DNA from: Bryobacteraceae bacterium
GTDB taxonomy: Bacteria > Acidobacteriota > Terriglobia > Bryobacterales > Bryobacteraceae
Length of the DNA stretch: 64,000 bases
NCBI GenBank assembly: GCA_023384675.1
Contig: JAHDVK010000025.1
Location: 18,486 to 82,485 of the forward strand
Reading direction: 5' to 3'
Shown: positions 1 to 7,424 of the stretch, piece by piece
Numbering within the stretch: position 1 is the stretch's first letter
How the letters are laid out: each line of letters begins with the position of its first letter
The notes under the pieces: generated by a model
Told to the model about the DNA's origin: nothing
The model's input: the letters and a program-made list of their open reading frames with translations, nothing else
Databases searched by the model: none
Position numbers and translations under genes: made by a program

Positions 1-1416
1 GATCTGGGTCTTCTGGCCCGTCTCGAGCGAATACACGTGGACCGCGCGCAACTGGTTCGGCAGCACCTTCGTGTATACGATCCACTTGGAGTCGGGGGAC
101 CATTTCGGCGCCACCTCATCGCGGAACGGCGAATCGTAGTGATCCCCATCCACCTTCGTGATCTGCCCGGTCTCCACGTCCACGATGCAGACAGTCAGCA
201 TGGAATCGCGGAAAAGGATCTTCTTGTTGTCCGGCGACCATTCCGGATAGTAGAAAAACGCGTTTCCCCCGAGGTCGATTTTCTTTACCTCGGCAATGCC
301 CGATTGCGGCGCGATATGCAGTTGATATTCGCCCGATTCATCGCTCATATAAGCGATCTTCTGACCATCGGGCGACCACGAGGGCATCCGCTCGGCTACA
401 CCCGGCGTGGCGGTCAGGTTCCGCACGTCGCCCTTCTCGCCGGGCACGGTGAAGATCTCGCCGCGCGCTTCGAACACGGCCCGAACCCCAGTGGGGCTGA
501 GTGCGGCGTGGCTGATTCGCGTCCCCACCTTCTCGAACGAAGGCCTTACTCCGGGCAGGTCTCCATCCAGAGTGATCTTCACGGGCGTCACCCGCCCGGA
601 TTTCAAGTCGTACAGCTCCAGTCCGCCGAAGCGCTCCAATACAATCGCACCCGGCCCGAGAGCGGCGCTTTTATAATCCAGCCCCGAGTTCTTTATCGCC
701 TCGACCACTTTCCTGGACTTAGGCTCATAGCGGAATAGCGTCACCGGCCCATTCCGGTCGGAAAGAAAATAAACTGCATCCCCGGCCCATATTGGATTAA
801 AATCATTCGAATTCTCGCGGGGAATCTCTTCCACCCGCGAATCGGACAATTGCGCCAGCCACACCTTGGAGGTGCGTCCGCCACGGTATCGCTTCCAGAT
901 CGTGAAAGCCGGAGGCACGGGCGTATAGGCCAGGCGCGCGCCGTCCGGAGAGTATGCCGCGGAAATGCCCGCCGGCAGAGGAATCCTCTCGCCGGGCCCG
1001 CCATCAAGTCCGATCCGGTAGAACTCGGGCAGTCCCACCGGGCTGGTCCGCGCGCTGCGGATCAATAGTTGTTGCCCGTCCCGAGTGAAATCCACAGGCG
1101 CGTCCGGACCCGGGAAGTGCGTCAGGCGCTTCGGCACGCCTCCGCCCGCGGGGATTGTGAACACGTCCATGTTGCCGTCGTAGGTTCCGGAAAAGGCGAT
1201 TGTGGCGCCATCGGGGGAGAAAATGGGTCCGGTCTCGAGACCGTCGCCCGTGGTGAGGCGCACCGCCGCGCCACCCTGCCTCGGAACGCTCCACAAGTCC
1301 CCGGCATAGCTGAAGACGATGTGGGTCCGGCTCAATGCCGGTTGCTGGGGAAGTAAACTCTGGGCCGGGGCCAGGGCCGTGGCTAGTAGAAAAAGAACGG
1401 ATGCAATGGGTTTCAT
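1..1416 (-). CDS. Tricorn-like protease, N-terminal propeller (runs off window)
   Basis: Open minus-strand frame of 472 codons from the ATG at 1414-1416 to the window edge, with no stop, so the 3' part is missing. It starts with a signal peptide (MKPIASVLFLLATALAPAQS). It continues with repeated WD40/TolB-like blades, for example 'FSPDGATIAFSG', 'WSPDGQKIAYMSD' and 'WSPDNKKILFRD', and with 'GGVPKRLTHFPG', typical of bacterial tricorn-protease homologues. In that family a six- and/or seven-bladed propeller precedes a PDZ domain and an S41 serine protease core, here outside the window. Its likely role is degradation of peptides in the periplasm. The M61 peptidase gene lies 72 bp downstream on the same strand, suggesting a peptide-degradation pair. 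A plain TolB-like or S9 peptidase propeller cannot be excluded without the C-terminus. Confidence 0.8.
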   Translation of the reverse strand, partial: MKPIASVLFLLATALAPAQSLLPQQPALSRTHIVFSYAGDLWSVPRQGGAAVRLTTGDGLETGPIFSPDGATIAFSGTYDGNMDVFTIPAGGGVPKRLTHFPGPDAPVDFTRDGQQLLIRSARTSPVGLPEFYRIGLDGGPGERIPLPAGISAAYSPDGARLAYTPVPPAFTIWKRYRGGRTSKVWLAQLSDSRVEEIPRENSNDFNPIWAGDAVYFLSDRNGPVTLFRYEPKSRKVVEAIKNSGLDYKSAALGPGAIVLERFGGLELYDLKSGRVTPVKITLDGDLPGVRPSFEKVGTRISHAALSPTGVRAVFEARGEIFTVPGEKGDVRNLTATPGVAERMPSWSPDGQKIAYMSDESGEYQLHIAPQSGIAEVKKIDLGGNAFFYYPEWSPDNKKILFRDSMLTVCIVDVETGQITKVDGDHYDSPFRDEVAPKWSPDSKWIVYTKVLPNQLRAVHVYSLETGQKTQI

Positions 1417-1488
1417 TGAAGGCTGAACTCAATCGTAACGCCTGCGGCGCCGCCGGGGCAGGGCGGGTGAAGTGAATTTACATCCGCC

Positions 1489-3306
1489 CTACCGTTCGTG
1501 CAGCAGCGCGCGCCAGTTCTCCCGCTGTTGCTTGGTGGCGTCCTGGCGGGGCGCCAAGATCCATGACGGCGCTGCGCGGCGCTCCACCCGCATTTCGATG
1601 GTCCGCAATTCGTCCCGCCGCGCCACCAGCACGCGCACCGTCTCGCCCTCTTTGTAGCGATCGAGTCGCGCGGGCCAATCGGTGGTGCGCACGCGGATGC
1701 CATTCACGGCGATGATTTCGTCGTCCACATTGAAGCCCGCATCCCAGCCCTGGGTGTCGCGGCGCACGGTGGACACCACCACGCGCCCCGCGTCGCCGCG
1801 TGTCGCAAGCCCTGTCTCCACCGGACGCCGGGCCGCATCGGGCAGGAACCGTAGCCCATACCAATCGAGCGCCTCGGTGTAATCGAGTTCCTCCGTCGTC
1901 CCGATCACTTTGTCAAACCACGCGCTCAAATCCGCGCCTGCGACCTCGGAGCACACCGCGCGCCACTCCTCGGGCTTGAAGCCCCGATCGCCGCCGTATC
2001 GCTGGTAGGCCAGCACCATGGCATCGTCGAGCGACCTGGCGTTGCGCGTCAGCTTGCGGATCTTCGCATCGAGCAGGAAGGCAATCACCTCGCCCTTGGT
2101 GTAATAGCTGATCGCCGTGTTGGCCGAATTCTCGTTCGGGCGGTACAGCTTGATCCAGGTGTTGAACGAGGAGTCCTCCATCGACTGCACGAGCCGCCCG
2201 GGCGTCGTTTGCAGCGTGTGAATTGCGCTTGAGATGTCGGTGAGCAGCCTCTCCTGCGAAGCCAGTCCGGCACGCTTCAACGCCAGCGGGCCATAGTACG
2301 AGGTAAAGCCTTCGGCCATCCACAAATCGGGCGTGTAGTTTTCGTTCTCGTAATCGAAAGGTCCCAGCGCCACAGGCCGCAGCCGCTTCACGTTCCACGT
2401 GTGGAAGAACTCGTGGCTCACCAGATTCAACCAGCGGTGGCGGCTGGGCGCGCGGGTTCCTGCCGCGCCGGGCGCGGGCGGCTCCGCGTTGTTCCCATAG
2501 GCCCACCGCGACGCGTTCAGCCACGTCGAATTCTTGTGCTCCAGTCCGCCGCCCGATTCCACAATCATGTTGAAGAACACGTAGTGGTCGTAAGGCAGAC
2601 TGCCGAACATCCGCGTGAACTCCTCCACAATCCGCTTCACGTCCCGCGCCGACGCCGGACCGTCCCACATCGGACCTTCGCCCTGATTCACGAGGTAATG
2701 CGGCTTGCCCGCCACCACAAACTCGTGGATCGGCGCGCTGCCAGCATAGATCGGGCAGTCGAGCAACTCATCGAGATCTTCCGCCGCGTAGGTGTGCGCC
2801 TCGCCCGGCTTGCGTTTCATCCCGCTGATCGACTTCGCCCAAGCCGCCGGCAGTTCCAGGCGCACCTCGTAGGGCCGCTTTTCCCCGTTGACCAGCGTCA
2901 TGAAGTTGGGCGCGCCGTTCAGCATGGCGAAGTCCGCATCCACCCAATTGCCCTGCACGCTGATCTCGCGCGCGTATACCCTGTACTTCACGGTGACGCG
3001 CGCCGCGCCGCCCGTTTCGATCCGCCAGCGGTTCTTCCGCGATTTCGACCACTGGAGCGGCGCGCCCGCCGCCGCGCGCGCCTCGAAAGCCTCGACGTTA
3101 CGCGCATACTCGCGCACCAGATAGCTGCCGGGCGTCCACACGGCCATAAACAGTTCCACCTGCGGCCCGGCCGCGGGAATCGAGGCCTCCACCTCCAAAT
3201 AGTGCGTGTGCGGAGCGGGGAAGCGCAGCGTGTACTGAATCGCTTCCTGCGCGACTGCCGGAACGCATGAAAACACGAGGAGTGAAAGATGTATGACGAG
3301 TCTCAT
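1489..3306 (-). CDS. M61 family glycyl-aminopeptidase-like protein with PDZ domain
   Basis: 605 aa with a clear signal peptide (about residues 1-20, ending AVAQ). The zinc motif HEFFH is at 298-302, in the family context SHEFFHTWNVKR, and the third ligand is probably Glu332 in LWMAEGFTSYY. The block 'SGGGLEHKNSTWL' near 251 is also typical of M61. A C-terminal PDZ domain (about 500-580, GFNVDDEIIAVNGI) completes the usual M61 architecture, and length is normal. The family removes N-terminal residues, often glycine or alanine, from peptides; export implies periplasmic peptide scavenging. It is probably co-transcribed behind the tricorn-like gene. Its start region lies back to back with trmFO, leaving only 38 bp for two divergent promoters. 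Confidence 0.9.
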   Translation of the reverse strand: MRLVIHLSLLVFSCVPAVAQEAIQYTLRFPAPHTHYLEVEASIPAAGPQVELFMAVWTPGSYLVREYARNVEAFEARAAAGAPLQWSKSRKNRWRIETGGAARVTVKYRVYAREISVQGNWVDADFAMLNGAPNFMTLVNGEKRPYEVRLELPAAWAKSISGMKRKPGEAHTYAAEDLDELLDCPIYAGSAPIHEFVVAGKPHYLVNQGEGPMWDGPASARDVKRIVEEFTRMFGSLPYDHYVFFNMIVESGGGLEHKNSTWLNASRWAYGNNAEPPAPGAAGTRAPSRHRWLNLVSHEFFHTWNVKRLRPVALGPFDYENENYTPDLWMAEGFTSYYGPLALKRAGLASQERLLTDISSAIHTLQTTPGRLVQSMEDSSFNTWIKLYRPNENSANTAISYYTKGEVIAFLLDAKIRKLTRNARSLDDAMVLAYQRYGGDRGFKPEEWRAVCSEVAGADLSAWFDKVIGTTEELDYTEALDWYGLRFLPDAARRPVETGLATRGDAGRVVVSTVRRDTQGWDAGFNVDDEIIAVNGIRVRTTDWPARLDRYKEGETVRVLVARRDELRTIEMRVERRAAPSWILAPRQDATKQQRENWRALLHER

Positions 3307-3326
3307 GGCTGGCTACGGGGTGAACC

Positions 3327-3332
3327 TACAAT
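3327..3332 (+). promoter_or_regulatory. Candidate -10 box of trmFO
   Basis: TACAAT ends 12 nt before the trmFO ATG at 3345. No Shine-Dalgarno sequence lies between them and no good -35 box is visible. If used, transcription would begin only a few bases before the start codon. Confidence 0.45.
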
Positions 3333-3344
3333 GGTAATGGATTC

Positions 3345-4703
3345 ATGCCTGACTCTTCGATCCAGGTGATCGGCGGCGGACTCGCGGGCGCGGAGGCCGC
3401 CTGGCAGCTTGCGCGCGCTGGCGTGCGCTGCAATCTGTTCGAGATGCGGCCGGCCAAATCGACCAACGCCCACCAGACCGCCCTGCTCGCCGAACTCGTC
3501 TGCTCGAACTCGCTCAAAAGCGACGCGGAAAACACAGCCTCCTGGCTGTTGAAGCACGAGTTGAGGCGTCTTGATTCCCTCGCCCTCCGCGCCGCGGCCG
3601 AGGCGCGCGTCCCCGGTGGCCACGCCCTCACGGTGGACCGCGAACGATTCGCCGCGTTCATCACCGCCGCGATCGAAGACGAACCGCTGATCGAACTCCG
3701 CCGCGAGGAAGTGCGCGCGATCCCGCGGACCGGAATCGTGATCGTCGCCACCGGGCCGCTGACCTCGGGCGCGCTCGCCGCCGATATCGCGAACCTCACG
3801 GGCAGCGAGCGGCTCTATTTTTACGACTCGATCAGCCCCATCGTGGACGCCTCCACGGTGAATCGCGAGATCGCCTTTCCCGCCTCGCGCTACGGCAAGT
3901 CGCTCGACGGCGGCGCCGATTACCTGAACTGCCCGTTCACGCGCGACGAATACTACGTCTTCGTCGAGGCGCTGCTCGCCGCCGAAAGCGCCCCAGCGCA
4001 CATCCCGGAGGACCAGGAGATTCACGAGGGCAGGATTCCGTTCTTCGAGTCCTGCCTGCCCATCGAGGAGATCGCACGGCGCGGCCCGGATACGTTGCGC
4101 TTCGGGCCGATGAAGCCGGTGGGCCTGACCGACCCGCGCACCGGCCGCCGCCCCTGGGCGGTGGTCCAACTCCGCCAGGAGGACCAGCGCGCGGACAGTT
4201 ACAACCTGGTGGGCTTCCAGAACCACATGACATTTGGTGCTCAAAAACGCGTTTTTTCGCTCATTCCGGGCCTCGAAAACGCCGTTTTTTTGCGATTTGG
4301 ACAGATGCACCGCAACACCTACATCAACGGCCCCGAACTGCTGAACTCCACGCTCCAACTGAAGCCGGACCCGCGCGTTTTCTTCGCGGGCCAGATCTCG
4401 GGCGTGGAAGGCTACGTGGAATCCATCGCCACGGGCCTGCTGGCGGGCCGTTGGGCGGCGGCGCTGGCGGCGGGCGAAGCGCCCCGGCCCATGCCGCGCA
4501 CCACCGCGCTCGGTTCGTTGTGCCACTACGTTTCGGCGGCCGATCCCCGCCGCTACCAGCCTGCCAATGTCTCTTTTGACCTGCTGCCCGCGCTCGATGA
4601 CGCCGCGCACGCAAAGTTTCGCAAGGACCGCAAAGCCCGCCACGCCGAGATCTGCCGGCGCGCCGTGGCGGCGATGGACGAATACCTGGCCGTACATGTC
4701 TGA
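3345..4703 (+). CDS. trmFO: Folate/FAD-dependent tRNA (uracil-54-C5)-methyltransferase TrmFO
   Basis: 452 aa. The N-terminal Rossmann fingerprint IQVIGGGLAGAEAAW (6-20) binds FAD, and it is followed by FEMRP and the hallmark LLAELVCSNSLKSD, with a cysteine at position 53 matching the catalytic Cys53 known from Bacillus TrmFO. The C-terminal 'GQISGVEGYVESIATGLLAG' is also diagnostic. The enzyme makes m5U54 (ribothymidine) in the tRNA T-loop using methylenetetrahydrofolate and FADH2 in the cytoplasm. Length is normal for the family. It overlaps xerC by 8 bp, so the two are translationally coupled, a common arrangement for trmFO. The start at 3345 is supported by the fold start; no ribosome binding site is visible. 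Confidence 0.96.
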   Translation: MPDSSIQVIGGGLAGAEAAWQLARAGVRCNLFEMRPAKSTNAHQTALLAELVCSNSLKSDAENTASWLLKHELRRLDSLALRAAAEARVPGGHALTVDRERFAAFITAAIEDEPLIELRREEVRAIPRTGIVIVATGPLTSGALAADIANLTGSERLYFYDSISPIVDASTVNREIAFPASRYGKSLDGGADYLNCPFTRDEYYVFVEALLAAESAPAHIPEDQEIHEGRIPFFESCLPIEEIARRGPDTLRFGPMKPVGLTDPRTGRRPWAVVQLRQEDQRADSYNLVGFQNHMTFGAQKRVFSLIPGLENAVFLRFGQMHRNTYINGPELLNSTLQLKPDPRVFFAGQISGVEGYVESIATGLLAGRWAAALAAGEAPRPMPRTTALGSLCHYVSAADPRRYQPANVSFDLLPALDDAAHAKFRKDRKARHAEICRRAVAAMDEYLAVHV

Positions 4704-5595
4704 GCTCGCCGAAGCCGTGGACCGCTATCTCGCCGCACTGGCGCGCGAGAATGCCTCCGCGCACACCATCCGCAACTATGCGGCCGACTTGAACCAGTTC
4801 CTCGGCTATCTCGGCCGGGGCGGGGCCGAGCTGCCCGCCGCGGACGGGGTGGATCAACTTCTGCTGCGCGAATGGCTCGCGGATCTGTATGCGCAAAACC
4901 TCAAAAAAGTGACGATTCGGCGCAAATTAGCGTCGATTCGAGGCCTTTTTGAGCATCTTTTACGCGAAGGGCGGATCGCCGTGAACCGGGCGAAACTGCT
5001 TACCACGCCGCGGCTCCCGAAGACCCTGCCCAACGTTCCGACCGAGGAGCAGACCAACACGCTCATCGATTCCATCGCCGCGCGCCAACTCGAACGGCCG
5101 CATCCCGAACGGGATCTCGCCCTGTTCGAAATCCTCTACGGCTGCGGGTTGCGCATCAGCGAGTTGTGCGGGATGAATGTCGAGGATGTGGACCCGCGCG
5201 AAGGCTGGGTGCGGGTGCGCGGCAAGCGGAAGAAGGAGCGGCAGGTGCCTGTTCCCGGCCGCGCGCTCACCGCGCTCAACCGCTGGCTCGAAGCGCGGCG
5301 TCCGGGGCCGGAGGAATCGGCTGTGTTTTTGAACCATCGCGGTACGCGTCTGTCGGACCGCGGCGCGCGCGGCATTTTGAAGCTCTACGCGGTGGCGCTG
5401 GCGGGCGATGGCGGCCTGCATCCCCATGCGCTCCGGCACGCCTACGCCACCCACCTGCTGAGCGCCGGCGCCGACCTGCGCGCGATTCAGGAGCTGCTCG
5501 GCCACGCCTCGCTTTCCACCACGCAGAAATACACACAGCTCTCGCTGCTGGATCTGATGAAGGTGTACGACAAGGCCCACCCGCGCGCGAAGTAG
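4696..5595 (+). CDS. xerC: Tyrosine recombinase XerC/XerD
   Basis: 299 aa when started at ATG 4696 (MSELAEAVDRYLAAL), which gives the standard Xer length; a longer upstream reading through trmFO is out of register with the family. Residues about 1-90 form the SAM-like N-terminal core-binding domain (ENASAHTIRNYAADLNQFL). The catalytic domain shows GCGLRISELCG (first Arg), HALRHAYATHLLSAGADL (His-x-x-Arg) and LGHASLSTTQKYTQLS (His and the Tyr nucleophile). The protein resolves chromosome dimers at dif sites and acts in the cytoplasm. It overlaps trmFO by 8 bp. It is housekeeping, not a sign of an integrated element: no att-like repeat flanks it. XerC versus XerD cannot be settled from one copy. 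Confidence 0.93.
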   Translation: MSELAEAVDRYLAALARENASAHTIRNYAADLNQFLGYLGRGGAELPAADGVDQLLLREWLADLYAQNLKKVTIRRKLASIRGLFEHLLREGRIAVNRAKLLTTPRLPKTLPNVPTEEQTNTLIDSIAARQLERPHPERDLALFEILYGCGLRISELCGMNVEDVDPREGWVRVRGKRKKERQVPVPGRALTALNRWLEARRPGPEESAVFLNHRGTRLSDRGARGILKLYAVALAGDGGLHPHALRHAYATHLLSAGADLRAIQELLGHASLSTTQKYTQLSLLDLMKVYDKAHPRAK

Positions 5596-5602
5596 CGCAT
5601 CG

Positions 5603-5965
5603 CTATTCGTCGCGATGCACCGTTCCGGGCGAAAAGGCGGGCAGGCAGACGGCGATATACTCCGCACCTTCGTCGAGCGGCGTGGAATAGCGGATCCATT
5701 CGCCGGCCGCGGTGTGAACCGCCTGTCCGGCATGCACGTCCATCGCGCCGCCCTCGAACTCCACGCGCACCATTCCGCGGAGGACAATGGTGAACTCGTC
5801 GAACTCCGGCCGCTGGCCGGGCTCCTCCCAGCCGCCGGGACTCCGCATGTGGGCGATGGAGCAGTGCGCCGTGGCGGTATTCACGCGGCCCACGTATTCA
5901 TCGATCAGCTTGGGCTTGGTGCCGGCGGCCTCTACGCGCGTGGGGGCTTGAATCAAACGGGGCAT
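5603..5965 (-). CDS. Cupin-domain protein
   Basis: 120 aa, single cupin barrel. Conserved features include 'RPEFDEFTIVLRGMVRVEFEGG' (first cupin motif, with Glu but few metal-ligand histidines) and 'VHAGQAVHTAAGEWIRYSTP' (second motif). Such small cupins bind a metal or small ligand, but this sequence does not reveal a substrate. It lies 10 bp downstream of the sigma-54 regulator on the same strand, so it is probably the last gene of the kinase-regulator operon, and it converges with xerC with a 7 bp gap. A sensory or detoxifying role is possible; no specific reaction is claimed. Confidence 0.75.
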   Translation of the reverse strand: MPRLIQAPTRVEAAGTKPKLIDEYVGRVNTATAHCSIAHMRSPGGWEEPGQRPEFDEFTIVLRGMVRVEFEGGAMDVHAGQAVHTAAGEWIRYSTPLDEGAEYIAVCLPAFSPGTVHRDE

Positions 5966-5975
5966 CGCATTCGCC

Positions 5976-7424
5976 TCAACCTGCCTTCTCGGATTTCTTG
6001 CGGATGGGAATGTCCAGCCGCTTGATCTTCTGATTCAGGGTGGACAGGGGAATCTTGAGCCGGGCGGCGGCCTCGGTCTGCGAGTAATTCACCTGTTCGA
6101 GGATGTCGATAATGGCGCGCCGTTCGAAGTCCGCCACCACTTCGAACAGCGAAGCGTCGGAGGGAAGCTGCTCGCCCGGCTCGCGGGGAATGCGGACGCC
6201 CGCGGAATGCAGCACCGGCTCAGGCAGCACCGCCGCAGGCACTTCCTCCTCGGTGGCCAGGACGGCGGCGCGCTCGATGGCGTTCTCAAGTTCGCGCACG
6301 TTGCCCGGCCAGTTGTAGTCCATCAGGATGTGCAGGGCTTCCGGCTCGAAGCGCAGCCGCGACCGGCCCTGCGCATCGAGAAACTTCTCGTTTTCGCGGC
6401 AATAAATCTGGAAGAAGTGTTCGATCAGCGCCGGGACATCCTCTTTGCGGTCCCGCAGCGGCGGCAACTGGACGTTGATCACGTTCAGGCGGTAATAGAG
6501 ATCCTCGCGGAACTTGCCGTCGTCCACGAGCTTTTTCAAGTCCGAGTTCGTGGCGGCGATGATGCGGACATCCACGCGCACGACGTCGTTCGAGCCCACG
6601 GGCATGAACTCGCGTTCCTGCAGCACGCGCAGCAGCTTCACCTGCATGTCGGGCGTCAGCGTGCCGATCTCGTCAAGGAAGAGCGTGCCGTGGTCGGCGG
6701 TTTCGAAGTAGCCTTTGCGGTTGGCTACGGCGCCGGTAAAGGCGCCTTTGACGTGACCGAACAGCGCCGATTCGAGCAGGTCCGGCGGCACCGAACCCGA
6801 ATTCACGCCCACGAATGGCCGCTCGGCGCGCGGCGATGCGGCGTGAATCGCCTTGGCGATCAGCTCCTTGCCCGTGCCGGTTTCGCCGGTAATGAGGATG
6901 TTCGATTTCGAAGGCGCCACCTGAGAAACCAGGTCGAGCACCCGCTGCATGCGGTCGCTCTTGCCGACGATGTTGGGGAACGAATAGCGCTGTTTGAGGG
7001 CGCGGCGCAATTCGCGGTTTTCTTGCTCGAGGCGTGTGCGCGCGATCTGGCGGTCGATCTCGATGATCAGCTTTTCGTTGTCCCAGGGCTTCGAAAAGTA
7101 GTCGTTTGCACCGGATTTCAGCGCTTCCACGGCCACTTCCACCGAACCGTAGGCGGTGATGAGGAAGACCGGCGTGTCGCGGTCGCGCTTGCGGATGTCG
7201 TCGAGCACCTCGAGCCCCGACCGGTCGGGCATCATCAGGTCCAGCAGCACGAGGTCAAACACCCCGCGCTCGAAGCGGTCGAGCCCCGAGACGCCGCCGT
7301 CGGCGGTCGCAACCTGGTAGCCCTCCAGGTCGAGCAGCGTTTCGAGCGATTCGCGAATATCGGCTTCGTCGTCGATGACGAGGATGCGGCCGCGCGGGCT
7401 CGCGAGGGTCTCAGCGTCAGGCAT
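5976..7424 (-). CDS. NtrC-family sigma-54-dependent response regulator
   Basis: 482 aa from ATG 7424. Domains in order: receiver (13-125) with acidic pocket DDE at 18-20, phosphoacceptor Asp62 in LLDLMMPDRSG and Lys in SKPWD; AAA+ sigma-54 activator (150-380) with Walker A GETGTGKE at 180-187 and the sigma-54-contacting GAFTGA loop at 227-232; Fis-type helix-turn-helix at the C-terminus (SQTEAAARLKIPLSTLNQKIKRL). It activates transcription by remodelling sigma-54 RNA polymerase after phosphorylation. The start overlaps the stop of the upstream histidine kinase by 8 bp, making that kinase the near-certain partner. The intact GAFTGA motif means it should work with sigma-54. Confidence 0.95.
   Translation of the reverse strand: MPDAETLASPRGRILVIDDEADIRESLETLLDLEGYQVATADGGVSGLDRFERGVFDLVLLDLMMPDRSGLEVLDDIRKRDRDTPVFLITAYGSVEVAVEALKSGANDYFSKPWDNEKLIIEIDRQIARTRLEQENRELRRALKQRYSFPNIVGKSDRMQRVLDLVSQVAPSKSNILITGETGTGKELIAKAIHAASPRAERPFVGVNSGSVPPDLLESALFGHVKGAFTGAVANRKGYFETADHGTLFLDEIGTLTPDMQVKLLRVLQEREFMPVGSNDVVRVDVRIIAATNSDLKKLVDDGKFREDLYYRLNVINVQLPPLRDRKEDVPALIEHFFQIYCRENEKFLDAQGRSRLRFEPEALHILMDYNWPGNVRELENAIERAAVLATEEEVPAAVLPEPVLHSAGVRIPREPGEQLPSDASLFEVVADFERRAIIDILEQVNYSQTEAAARLKIPLSTLNQKIKRLDIPIRKKSEKAG

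Noticed and set aside
37..738. Plus-strand open frames over the first 1.4 kb
   Set aside because: Antisense to a good minus-strand propeller frame with signal peptide; the plus frames have no family features.
3303..4697. Long minus-strand frame opposite trmFO (464 codons)
   Set aside because: High GC opens antisense frames; the plus frame is an unmistakable TrmFO and the minus frame is a low-complexity Arg/Gly/Ala product.
4696..5595. Integrase of a mobile element
   Set aside because: Standard-length Xer next to trmFO with no att repeats or phage genes; housekeeping XerC/D.
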